DNA of 64,000 nt from the NCBI GenBank assembly GCA_013399855.1, contig VXAY01002248.1, positions 51,959-115,958 of the forward strand. The letters are read 5' to 3'. This DNA comes from Oxyruncus cristatus (taxonomy: Eukaryota; Chordata; Aves; Passeriformes; Cotingidae). The notes beneath the pieces were generated by a model. The model saw only the letters and a program-made list of their open reading frames with translations, ran no database searches and had not been told where the DNA came from. The translations under genes were made by a program, and so were the position numbers. Shown here piece by piece: positions 24,833-35,899 of the stretch (the stretch's first letter is position 1; the number at the start of each line of letters is the position of its first letter).

Positions 24833-25619
24833 AATTTGAGCAATGAGAAAATATTTAAAGGTTCTGGAAGCAGACACAATGATCAGGAAATGCTCTGACT
24901 CCATACGGTCTGTCCCAGACAAAATTATGAAGATACTACAGTGTAAGACACACAGACCTTTAAATAAACCATGCAGGGAAATCCCTTCCAGCACACACTC
25001 CTGCAAATTGTTCAGGGTAAACCCAGAGGGGCTCATCTACATTTTCAATACAGGCATTGATTAGAACATAATAACACAGTAATTGTGGCTGAGGCCCACA
25101 AATTCCCCAAAACTAGTGGGTTTTGTTTGATGGAAAGTTTTTCCACATAGTCGCTTGCCTACATTGTGATCACTAATGTTAGAGGGTAGCTTACTCTCTC
25201 AGTGTAGAAACGAATCTTTAGATCCCTTCTGATTTTAAGTTGAAATGTCATTTAGGATAACAAGGTATATTTATGATGTGCAAACATAACTGTTTGTACT
25301 CTGTAGTTGCTTAAAAACTAGTCTTAGGTACTTCAAGTGACTATGAATTCTACCATGTAAACAAGACATACAAATCTTTTCCACCACTCTTTATAATTTT
25401 CTCTTCCTAATTGATTTTTGACCCCTTTATAACAAAAGAACAGTATCCCAGTCTATCTTCACTGGATTCAACACTTGGATCTGAAAAAAACTGCTTTATT
25501 CAAAGTTCTCAAAGCAGATATCGAATATTAAAAGCAATATTTTCTGAAGTGACCTCAGATTTTCACTTGACTCCTGTAAGAGAATTATAAGTCTGAGTAG
25601 GAATGAATGGATGTGCATT
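24833..25619. other. Unique sequence, nothing recognised
   Basis: Two 73-codon frames on opposite strands (24815-25064) cover the same bases and have no motif support. Confidence 0.5.
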
Positions 25620-25830
25620 GCCTAAGGTTTACAAATTGCATTTCTTAAGACCTTTGTGCAGTATGCAAATGTTGTTATATTTGTTTACAGCTGAATAAAC
25701 TGAGGCATCAAGAGGTTAAGTGGCTGGCTCGAGGTTGTGGAGCAAAGCGATTCCAACACCATGAGCAGACCCCCAGGGTCCTAGTTTCCAGAGTGGTGCT
25801 GTATCTGCTGTATTGATTCTCCCTTTACAA
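25620..25830 (+). mobile_element. MIR-type SINE remnant
   Basis: The core at 25688-25730 reads 'cagctgaataaactgaggca' then 'tcaagaggttaagtggctgg'. This matches the MIR phrase ACAGATGAGGAAACTGAGGCACAGAGAGGTTAAGTGACTTG with substitutions. The following segment ('gaggttgtggagcaaagcga' through 'gggtcctagtttccagagtg') fits the downstream MIR part. MIR-family SINEs are ancient in amniotes and survive at low copy in birds. The boundaries are approximate. Confidence 0.65.
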
Positions 25831-28025
25831 CCACTCCAATGTATTAATGGGCTACAAAGCTAATGGAATATTAAAAGAAGCTTAAGAATTTTGTCTCTTG
25901 AGGTTGGCTGGCCACATAATTTTACAAAAGAAGGTTTATAAAAAAGAGAGAGAGAAAAAAAAAAAAGGAATGAAAGGTAAAAGGAAAAATGTCAGAACTG
26001 ATTGATTAAGGGAAAAAGTAGGTACCTGGGAAATGCCTGGTCTGATGCCAGCACTGGTTCAGGTCAGACAGGGCTATTTTTAAATTATTTGGTATTTTCA
26101 GAAATTGATTACTTGGCTAACACATTAAGAAGTAGCTCTACACATTCATTTAATGGGCCAGTGACTCTTGTACAGGTCTGGAACAGTCACATTCAATCTC
26201 ATCTACTCCTCGTTAAGTAGTGTTTTCTTCTTCAGTGTGTTTATTTACTGCCAATGCTGTAAGCATAAAACATATAACAAAAAATAAATAATACCTTAAA
26301 TAGTCTTTCAGCCATATGGGCCTTCAGGACAAGTGACTTCACTTCAGGCCTTGTGAGCTCAGTTAGGGCTCAGACATCAATTCTCATTCTTTCATATACC
26401 TGCAAATTGAGCAATCCTTTCTTTTCATACTGTTACCTTTTTAATGTATAGCCACTGCAGTCTAAATCTGCCCTGAAACAAAACATGGTGGGTTCTTACA
26501 ATAAACAAAGATGAATAATGAGTCATTTTAATTTGATGACCCTGGATGTACTGGAGTAAAAGCAGAGTATTTTAGGTAAGGTAAAACTAGTAAAAGCTTT
26601 TGGAAAATAACTAAGAGTCTTGATATCTTGAGTACTGTGAATGCAGGTGTTGGCTGTTGGACTGTTTCACTTTTCTCACTGACTTTTCAATCAAAATAAT
26701 ACTCAGAGCTGTGTTTCTAAGTGATGGCGTCTCTGTTTCCCTAAAAGATATTTTTAATAAATGTAGCCCTAACCATAACAAAGACTTTTCATGAATTGTC
26801 AACAATTACATGCTTGTGGCATTGTCTGTGGGGATGTTGGGAATAGCTGGATTCTTGGAACTACATAAAATATTTCAGCTACAGGAGTACCCTGCTTTGG
26901 TGTCACATGACATTATCAGGAAAACACAAAGAAGAAGGTAATAGTAATAATACATACTGACCATGAGAAACTGCATTATCACCATGAATAATATAGATCT
27001 CTTCCCTACACCTAGGACTGTCTTCCACCTTATTTATTGTAAGTAAAACAGCATGGCAGAAAAGCTCAAGTATCTCAGCCAGCGAGGGAGAAATAGTTTT
27101 TCAGTCTCTCAAGTTAGATGTTTAATTTTTAATGTGGGTATTTGACTTCTGGCCCCAGATTTAGAAAGGTTTCCCCTAGTCTTTAATATCTCTAAAAGGG
27201 TCATCCTGGTATGCCTTTGTCTGCTGTTGCCCTCAGTGAAAACCATGACTTACACAAACCATGAAATGTGCAGCCTTCTGCTGTTGAAATGGCTTCTTAG
27301 ATTGTTTTTCTGTAGAAGCTGTTCACTGATTTTCTGTGTGAAGTGTATACAAACAATTGCACAGAGCAGTTCCACTTGGGCAGGGCTGTACTGTTAAAAG
27401 ACACAGCCCACACCGTGGGATATGCTGTCCCATACATCACCTCTTACTGATCATAGTATATACTGACCCTGTCTCAGAATTAATCTGATCCTATAATAAA
27501 GCTGAGATATACTATTAATGTTTTTATTATCTTGAATATGATGACGATGATGATGATGTTGGAAATTAAAACTATCATCAGCTTCAATGATACCTTACGG
27601 GCTACCCTTCTATTTAATTTCCTCAGTAGAAGGTATATAATTTCATTTTTTTCACTGGAACTTTTAGTCATTTTGGATAAATGTCATATATTGAATCTTT
27701 GTTAATTAAGTAATTAATCAATTATTACAGAAAATTGAAGGAAAAAGCAATGCTTCAGAATTAGACAGAGGTGATGGAACAATCTTTATTCTATTACATT
27801 AAGGGGATGTGTAAAGGATGTTGGATCTTCTGATCAAGTTGTACAACTTCTAGTCATCCAGTATTTGGATACTCACTAAATGCCTGCTCTGAAGTATATT
27901 TCCATACCAAGCTATGTTTCAGTAGTTTATTTTACTTTTCTTGTCCATTGGCTATGCCTCTGAATTTATTTAAAAGAAAAAAACATAATTAAGCTTTTGT
28001 TTTTTTCTTCTGTTGTACAATCCAC
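25831..28025. other. Unique AT-rich sequence, nothing recognised
   Basis: Contains a GA/A-rich run at 25945-25970 and a short (GAT)n at 27541-27557. Short frames only. This is the left flank of the well-preserved CR1. Confidence 0.55.
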
Positions 28026-29416
28026 AAAAAGGGCCGGAAGGAAGATCCGGGAAACTACAGGCCTGTCAGCCTGACCTCAGTGCCTGGTAAGGTTATGGAG
28101 CAGATCATCCTAAGTGCAATCACACAGCACCTACAGGATGGACAAGGGATCAGACCCAGCCAGCACGGGTTTAGGAAGGGCAGGTCCTGTCTGACCAACC
28201 TGATCTCCTTCTACGATCGGGTGACGCGCCTGGTGGATGAGGGGAAGGCTGTGGATGTGGTCTATCTGGACTTTAGCAAAGCCTTTGACACCGTCTCCCA
28301 CAGCATACTCCTGAAAAAGCTGGCAGCCCACGGCTTGGACAGGGGCACTCTGTGCTGGGTTAGGAACTGGCTGGAGGGCCGGGCCCAGAGAGTGGTGGTG
28401 AACGGGGCTGCATCCAGTTGGCGGCCGGTCACTAGTGGTGTCCCCCAGGGATCAGTGTTGGGCCCAGTTCTGTTTAATATATTTATTGATGATTTAGATG
28501 AAGGGATAGAGTGCACCATTAGTAAATTTGCAGATGACACCAAGCTGGGGGGGAGTGTTGATCTGCTGGAAGGCAGGAGAGCTCTGCAGAGGGACCTGGA
28601 CAGACTGGAGAGCTGGGCTGATTCCAACGGGATGAGGTTCAACAAGGCCAAGTGCCGGGTCCTGCACTTTGGCCACAACAACCCCCTGCAGCGCTACAGG
28701 CTGGGCACAGAGTGGCTGGAGAGCAGCCAGGTAGAAAGGGATCTGGGGGTGCTGATTGACAGGAAGCTGAACATGAGCCAGCAGTGTGCCCAGGTGGCCA
28801 AGAAGGCCAATGGCATCCTGGCCTGGATCAGGAACAGTGTGGCCAGCAGGAACAGGGAGGTGATTCTGCCCCTGTACTCGGCGCTGGTGAGGCCACACCT
28901 GGAGTGCTGTGTCCAGTTCTGGGCCCCTCAGTTCAGGAGGGATATTGAGGTGCTGGAGCAGGTGCAGAGGAGAGCAACGAGGCTGGTGAAGGGACTTGAG
29001 CACAAGTCCTATGAGGAGAGGCTGAGGGAGCTGGGGTTGTTTAGCCTGGAGAAGAGAAGGCTCAGGGGAGACCTCATCGCTCTCTACAACTCCCTGACAG
29101 GAGGTTGTAGCCAGGTGGGGGTTGGTCTCTTCTCCCAGGCAACCAGCCGTCAGACAAGAGGGGATGGCCTTAAGCTGTGCCAGGGGAGGTTTAGGTTAGA
29201 TATCAGAAAGAAATTCTTTACAGAGAGAGTAATCAGGCATTGGAATGGGCTGCCCAGGGAAGTGGTGGATTCTCCATCCCTGGAGGTTTTCAAGACGAGG
29301 CTGGATGTGGCACTTAATGCCATAGTCTAGTAACCACAGTGGGGTTGGATCAAGGGTTGGACTTGATGATCTCCGAGGTCCTTTCCAACCCGTCTGATTC
29401 TATGATTCTATGATTC
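28026..29416 (+). mobile_element. Young-looking 5'-truncated CR1 LINE
   Basis: The element begins abruptly inside ORF2 at the [18 protein letters not shown] segment (about 28026). It runs through an uninterrupted ORF2 C-terminal part to a stop at 29328-29330, then a short 3' UTR. It ends in two and a half ATTCTATG units at 29397-29416. The AT-rich flank changes to GC-rich element sequence at the left boundary. There is no poly-A tail, as expected for CR1. Truncation inside the reverse transcriptase domain means this copy cannot mobilise itself. The absence of stops or frameshifts over 1.3 kb marks it as the youngest CR1 here. Confidence 0.97.
28080..29330 (+). CDS. CR1 ORF2 C-terminal part: reverse transcriptase (5'-truncated)
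   Basis: This 416-codon open frame encodes the palm, thumb and C-terminal part of a CR1-clade non-LTR reverse transcriptase, which copies element RNA at a nicked target site. Visible motifs are [14 protein letters not shown] (residues 61-74, catalytic Asp 64), [20 protein letters not shown] (119-138) and FADDTKL (150-156, catalytic Asp pair). The residue-1 codon is an internal GTG, not a real start. The frame continues upstream to about 28026 through NYRPVSLTS, where the element is cut. The endonuclease domain and the first reverse transcriptase blocks are missing, so the product would be inactive. Frames on the opposite strand here (for example 28262-28681, 28494-29003) are shadows. No promoter is evident. 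Family assignment is very secure; expression is not implied. Confidence 0.95.
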   Translation: MPGKVMEQIILSAITQHLQDGQGIRPSQHGFRKGRSCLTNLISFYDRVTRLVDEGKAVDVVYLDFSKAFDTVSHSILLKKLAAHGLDRGTLCWVRNWLEGRAQRVVVNGAASSWRPVTSGVPQGSVLGPVLFNIFIDDLDEGIECTISKFADDTKLGGSVDLLEGRRALQRDLDRLESWADSNGMRFNKAKCRVLHFGHNNPLQRYRLGTEWLESSQVERDLGVLIDRKLNMSQQCAQVAKKANGILAWIRNSVASRNREVILPLYSALVRPHLECCVQFWAPQFRRDIEVLEQVQRRATRLVKGLEHKSYEERLRELGLFSLEKRRLRGDLIALYNSLTGGCSQVGVGLFSQATSRQTRGDGLKLCQGRFRLDIRKKFFTERVIRHWNGLPREVVDSPSLEVFKTRLDVALNAIV

Positions 29417-32400
29417 CATATCTGGCCCTTGCAGGAACTCATTGTTTGTCAGAGAGAGTCTAGAGATGGAGAATCAGAAAAGAGCTCTCAGGTCACATTG
29501 CTCATGCCCAGTGTTCAGGTTCGGCATAGACCTCATTATTAATTGTTTGGTAGACCCAGAGGTTTATCCATTCCAGCAATAAATATTTCCATAATCTAAT
29601 AGATCTCACAGTAAGGTGCAGGCTGTAATAATGTAACACATTTTTGTTTCCTTGATTTCATCCCATCATTCCTAATTATACCCCCCATGAATTTCTTGCT
29701 AAATCTCCTTAATTGCACAATTGTATATTTTCTTTCAACTCAGCCAAATGATATGTACCTGATTCAACTCATCAGGCTTTGCATTTTCTCCAGCATGGGA
29801 GGAACTACTCACCCTTCCTGCCACATGAACTACAAAAAACTCTCCAGTGTACCCCCAAAGAATGGTTCAGGATTAGAGCAGTTCACAATACAACATTGAC
29901 ACTATGGCATCAGGTGAACTTGGCATGTACAGAGCACTATAAACCTTGTTCCCTCACATTTGATACCTGTAATTATATATTATTTAACTTTCTGCAAAAT
30001 TTTAAGAACAAAATTGCTTTAGATGCCACTTCAGAAATAACTGGATTTGTTACTCATTGCAAGGAGAATAATTTGCATGTCATCTCACCAAGAATTTTGA
30101 ACCCATCTTTATAGGTAGGGATCCTGAAGCACAGAAACACAATGGAACTCAGCAGTGGTTAAACAAATCATTACTGCTGGAAAAAAAGACAACATTGCTT
30201 ATATTTCTCTGAAAATATAACATTTCACTGTTGTGATCTTCATTCTTAAAACTACCTACTGTTATTGATATTGAGATACATTTTCATTTATTGTTTCCAG
30301 AGATTAGTAAAGAGAAGCTCTTGTATTAGGCATTTTTGGGTCATGAATTTTCAACATGCATACATTTATACCTCACTCACGAAACTCTGGCATCACTAAA
30401 TGTGTTTGTCAATGCCCAGTGATCAACCATATGTGCCTAGTGCAAAAAAGACTGCAAACTCAACTTCAGTATGGTCTTCTTTACTGAAATATTCCTCAAA
30501 GAAAGACTTGCACTACTATCTACACAATTGTCATTTTAAACCTAGAAATTCTGTGTATCAAAACCCAGATACTAAATAACAAGAAAATACAGATAAAATG
30601 CATGGATTTTTTTTTTTCTTTGTAAAGCTTAATAAACTTCACTGCCACTTTCATTATGAAACGTACTAATTTATAGTTAATTCTCTGACTGTCATTATTA
30701 AAAACACATAGAAAATACAGACTTTTCAAAAAAAAACAGAGTGGATGTAAATTATTTAAATGTTCCATTTCATAGCTTCAGAAAAAGAAAATAAACAGAT
30801 TCATTACTATTAATTGACAATATTTTTACCAGAGTGTAGGGGCCCCAGTGAACTAAACATTACGCAAGCCACAAAACACAGAATTAAATCTTGACTTGTG
30901 TAAAATGAGTATCATAATTCTATCAAGTTCACTGAAAATTTCATCCCTGGCTGGAGACAGTCCCTCTTCCGAAGAGTATGCAAAATTTAGTCCCCAGTTT
31001 TGCACACACACGATGTGCATAACTTTTCTCAGGTGATTAGTAAAGCTCCTTTTTTATTCATCCCCAGCACCAGAACAAATTACAAAGATAAAAGCATTGC
31101 AGGGACTGAAGTGAAGTTGGATTAGTTGTCTGTGATGCCTTTATCATCTGTGATAACTTTACTCAAGGTTACACAGGTTTTAAGAACTAGATTGGGGGTT
31201 AATTTAATAGATGATGTAACCAGTGGGTGTAATAAACCAATCTGAGAGAAAAGGGAAAGAAGTCTTGCAGTAATGTAGATGGATATTTAAGAGGGACAGA
31301 TTGGTACTTTATTTATTTGTGAATGTTTTATGGTGGAAATAAACTGCATGTAGATCAGACCAGAATGAGCTCATGGCATGGCACTCTTTCTTCAGGATGT
31401 GTCTTGCCAGCTTCATTTTCTGACTTGTTATTTTACTGTGAATGCTTCAGGAAGCTCTTACTTCTCTGTGCTCTTATCATCAAATCACCTTTTCATTTTA
31501 ACTCACAAAAAATCTGCAGAACTGAGTTTCAATTCTGACGTTTAAAAGGCTTGCACTTTCTTGAATGTGAATCTTGAATAAGGACAGTGGGCTTCCTGAA
31601 GGAGGCATTTCCCAGCACAAAAGTCTTTTCTGTATACAACAGTAGGTAGAAGGGCAGGGTAGTCACTGTCTGCCAGCACTGGCAGCGCTGCAGGTTACAC
31701 AGCTTTACTTTGCTCTGTCTGTTGAGATTTTGTTTCTGCAGTCGACCTAAGAACTGATTTAACGGTGGGGGAAGAAAATAGGAATTTCAATGCTTACTTT
31801 CCAGTATCCACTATGGGTTTATCCCATTTACTCTAGCACAATTCTCATCTTTAATCTATGACTGAAGGTAGAGCATTCTGGGTATCCAAGGTCCAAGTTA
31901 CCCTCTGATTCAGGAAGGGGCTTGAACATTTTGTTTAATTCATATAAATTGTATTGTTGTATAAATTTTCCCTGCTGCTACAAATTTCTGACTTACAAGA
32001 ATTAGCACTCAGAAATTTACAAGAATTAGTAACTCAGAAATAAAGCCCATAGCATCCTGAAGCACATCTGTCTTCAGAACTCAGGGGCTGATCACTGCTG
32101 AAGGTCTATGAGGATTTTTGACAAACCTCCAGAGGGGCTTGCAAGCAACTGGGTCTTGTGTTGTTCGTCCGGATGGAGGTCTTTACATACTGAGAACATT
32201 TCACTGTCAATGCTATTGTCAGGACAAAAGTACCTAGATAACTTGTTACCCTAGAAAGAAGAAAATGCACCCACCTGGTGCAAACCCATTCCAGTTAAAT
32301 AAAGACTGATAACATCAACTTTTAGTTCCCCTCCACCCCTCCATTTTCCATCATGAAAGCATACAAATAACTAAAAAACAGGTATGTGACACCTAATTTA

Positions 32401-34589
32401 TCCTTGTATTTGTAATTTATTAGTACTGTCCATTTACTTTTTAATGTCTCCAGAGCAGTGATGGTGAATTTCATTTCTCTCATCTGGCTATTAAAATAAA
32501 TCTTCAACAAAACATGCGGAATGGGGGAAAAGCTTAAGAGATACTATTGTTCAAAGTTAGTCTTTTCTACTTATTCTGATGTTGAATCATTTATCCATGT
32601 TTTGAAATCCAAAATTAGGGAAGGTAGGGATGGAAAGAGAATAACATACTGGTGACAAGACAACCCTAAATCTCCCTCCTTAAGAAATAAGGCGAAAAAC
32701 ACACCTAAAAACATATTTTTTTTTATATACTTCTCTTTCTGATTATAACAATAGGACAGAAAACTGGCAGTTAAAGCTGGATTGATCGCTGGTTAGATGA
32801 CATATAGCCTTTATGACTGGGGGATAGAAACTGATAAATGTTTTTTTTTCCCCTTCAGAACCTTTTTCTAAAGCTGCAGAAAATGTGTCATGCATAAAAA
32901 GTATGCAATTTTCATGTAATTAGAGGAACAGGAGATGAAAATGAGTTCCATCAGAGCAATCAAGGATGGTAATGTGGCATGGATTTGTCAGCGCCTATTT
33001 GTCATGAAAGCAAAACCCAACAAGTGTTCTATATTTTATTTCATTATTATCACTGCTATACCTTAAAAACCACTTTTAAAACACACCAAAAAAAACCCCT
33101 AAAACAAAACCCAAACAATTTTATAACAGTGGTGCAAGAAAGTAACCAACAACTCACTGTATAAATGAAAATAGTCTCATTTTTTAATAAAATTTGTTTA
33201 TTTTGGTTTTGTTTGAAAGGCTAGGTTAGCTGTGTTTCTTCAAAGAGAGAAAAAAAGTGTGATTTATTCTTATGATATTTTAGTTTTCCTCCAGTATCAT
33301 ATCTCTGGGTTCACCGTTTCCATTCTGCAAATTCATACGGTAACCTTTGCTCTGCTAAGGACTCCCCCATTCATCCCACTGAGTAATAACTGAGGCATCC
33401 AAATTAGGAATGCAATCATCTTAAATTGCCCTATAATCTGTCAGAAAAAAAAGAAGTGCATCCCACCTTGCCTGAGAAATGTGTTAATTCCTGACCTGCT
33501 TGTAGAGGAAGGTCAAGTTAATAGTGCTCCAAATTGTGTGACTCAGGTAAGCACCTAAAGTTTGACACGGTGCTCTGAGCCTTATACAAAACCCTCAGCA
33601 ATGTCACTCTCTGTTGTTCCTGTTACCCCTCCACTTCCCCTCGTGAACCTCAGGTAGCAAATAAAAATGTAGTTTGCATGGTAGTACCCAGACCTCTGCT
33701 TTATCTACAGCAATTAAATGACCAAAGGGTTGAGAATGTTAACTTGTGCTGTTGGTTTACTTGACACTTCCACGGAGAGGATAAATTCAGTGGAACTGTG
33801 GCTGTATGTTTGCATAGTGCCTGGGGACAACACTTGTAATAAAATTATAAAAGCAAGAGGGCTGTAAATCAGTGTCGGTAATAATAATTCAGGATGATAG
33901 GACCTGCCTTGCAGGGTCAGATCAAAGGTCTCCCTAGTCTAATATTCTGCTGATGATAGTGGTCAAAGACAAATACTTAAAGAAAAAAAAAAAAAAAATA
34001 ACAACTAGGCGAATATGCAATGGTTGTTCCGCTGGCTTAGTCTCTCAGCTTCTGGCAATCTGTGGTTCAGAGGGTGATGACTCAAACCATGATATACATG
34101 GTTAATATGGTTCAATTTATTTCTTGAAGGAAGCACTAAACATTTACAACAGTTATTGACAGCTTTAAAAATTGCTGCCCAGGAAATATCCCTTCATTTA
34201 CTTCCTATAAATATTTTATTTTATAAAAGTCTAGTTATGCACCAAAAAAATATCAGCGTTGTACACACACAGACTCACTCCCCAACTTGTTACAGGGTAC
34301 TCTGATTAGAAATGCAGAGGCCTTTAGTTAAAGGTTGCTGATGGTTAATATATTCCCTGTTTTCTCCCTTTGGGCTGAAGGTGGGAGACAGTTGCTCTCA
34401 AGTTGCATATGTCTCTCTCAAGCCATCCATGATAGGTCTCTTCGCAGTCTTTCAAGCTGGCATATGCCCAGATTTCCTGCTAATGCAGCAGGAATAACAC
34501 AAACAAGAACTTGAGAAGACAGAGAGTAGAAAACTGTTATAAATGGTTACTTGAGTATTCTGAATTATGGATTTCTCCTGATGATACTT
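29417..34589. other. Long AT-rich stretch without a recognisable gene
   Basis: Nothing of family level was recognised in about 5 kb. Small items are a 24-bp tandem duplication at 31993-32041, a T-run at 30606-30619, an A/C tract at 33085-33116 and a poly-A run at 33981-33998. A 'ttataggtagggatcctgaa' phrase near 30112 is a weak MIR-like hint. Frames up to 111 codons (29779-30114) lack motifs. The 32880-32985 block (TAATTAGAGG, ATGCATAAAA words) is enhancer-like only by impression. Confidence 0.5.
31993..32041 (+). repeat. 24-bp two-copy tandem duplication
   Basis: 'ttacaagaattag' followed by an ACTCAGAAAT segment occurs at 31993 and again at 32017, with one small indel. Confidence 0.85.
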
Positions 34590-35150
34590 GCTGAAGGAGT
34601 GCATCTCCCTCTGTATGTGGCACTGGTAATGTACCTCAAGTTCTGTGTTCAGTTCTGGGACCCTCACAACAAGAAATACAGTGAGGTGCTGGAGAATGTC
34701 CAGAGAAAGGCCACTGAGCTGGGAAAGATTCTGGAGCACAAGTTCCTGTAAGGAGTGTCTGAGGGAGCTGGTGGGGCTCAGCCTCAAGAAAAGCAGGCAC
34801 AGGAGTGGCTTTATCCCTCTCCTGACAACTCCCTGACAGAAGGGTAGAGCCAGGTGGGGATCAGTCTTTTCTCCCAGGTAACCGATGACGGGACAGGAGG
34901 ACATGGCCTCAAGCTGCACCAGGGAAGGTTCAGGTTGAACATCAGGAGGAATTTCTTCATAGAAAGAGTTGTCAAACACTAGAATAGACTTTCCAGGGCA
35001 GTGATGGAGTCACCATTCCTGGAAGCATTCAAGAAATGACTTGACATGGCACTTAGTGCAATATTCTAGCTGACAAGGCAGTGATCAGCCAAAGCTTGGA
35101 CTTAATGATCTCAGAGGTCATTTCCCATTCCCTTAAATGATTCTGTAACT
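34590..35150 (+). mobile_element. Degenerate CR1 LINE 3' portion, sense
   Basis: Contains 'tctgtgttcagttctgggac', 'gtgaggtgctggagaatgtc', 'ctggagcacaagttcctgta', 'gatcagtcttttctcccagg' and 'cattcctggaagcattcaag'. It ends in 'gacttaatgatctcagaggt' and a worn 'aaatgattctgtaac' tail. It corresponds to ORF2 from the VQFW region onward plus the 3' UTR. Stops and frameshifts interrupt it. The long minus-strand frame across it (34452-34979) is a shadow. Confidence 0.93.
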
Positions 35151-35632
35151 CTTTGCTCAGAGCATGCAACCAGGAAGGAATTACTGAGGTCCATCCAGAA
35201 GAGCTGAATGGTGATTGCATGTCTGCATGGATGGAGCCATTGACAAGAGAAGACTATATATCCCTGACTCTCACAGGCCTCTGACCTAAAAATCCCTGCT
35301 GCATTTCGTGTTTCTGTCTGCTGTACACTGGTGATGGAGGACACAGTGGTTTTCCATTAGTGTTTTAATTTCATAAGCAGATAGGACACAAAGCTGAAAT
35401 ACTTACTAAAGGAAAGACAGTATTTTTCTTTCCTGGGCACTTGAGACAAAGGCATTTGAAAAAGGCATTCGAAAGTGCCTGTCTCCTGGCTCTTGTCTGC
35501 GACAAGAACCAAGAGATTCAGTAATGATTTCCTTCTCAAAAAAGCAAAGCAGAGAAATCAGACCACTCCCACACTGAGGGCTTAGTTTGGGCTAGAAAAC
35601 AAGAGAGTATTTTGGGGGCCAAAAGGTACTTC
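35151..35632. other. Spacer between two convergent CR1 copies
   Basis: About 480 bases of unique sequence between the 3' end of the sense copy on the left and the 3' end of the antisense copy on the right. No gene was recognised. Confidence 0.6.
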
Positions 35633-35899
35633 GTAGAATCATAGAATGTGTTGGAAGGGACCTTAAAGACTATCTCATTCCACCCCCCACATGTTCCACT
35701 ATTTCAGGTTGCTCCAAGCCCCATCCAACCTGGCCTTGGACACTTCCAGGGATGGGGCAGCCACAGCTTCTCAGGGTAACCTGTGCCAGGGCCTCACCAC
35801 TCTCACAGTGAAGAATTTCTTCCTAATATTCAATATAAACCTGCCATCTTTCCCTTCAAAACCATTCCCTCTTACCCCATCACTACATTCCCTTGTAAA
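35633..35899 (-). mobile_element. CR1 LINE 3' end, antisense
   Basis: Starts with the reversed tail 'agaatcatagaatgtgttgg' and 'aagggaccttaaagactatc'. It continues through 'caacctggccttggacactt', 'ccagggatggggcagccaca' and 'cacagtgaagaatttcttcc', ending near 'cactacattcccttgtaaag'. It is the 3' UTR and last ORF2 codons only. The 162-codon plus and 127-codon minus frames here are repeat shadows. Confidence 0.95.

Noticed and set aside
28262..29003. Minus-strand frames of 139 and 169 codons
   Set aside because: They are shadows of the GC-rich CR1 ORF2 on the plus strand, which has the reverse transcriptase motifs.
34452..34979. 175-codon minus-strand frame
   Set aside because: It is the antisense of a degenerate CR1 ORF2 and 3' UTR; no independent motif.
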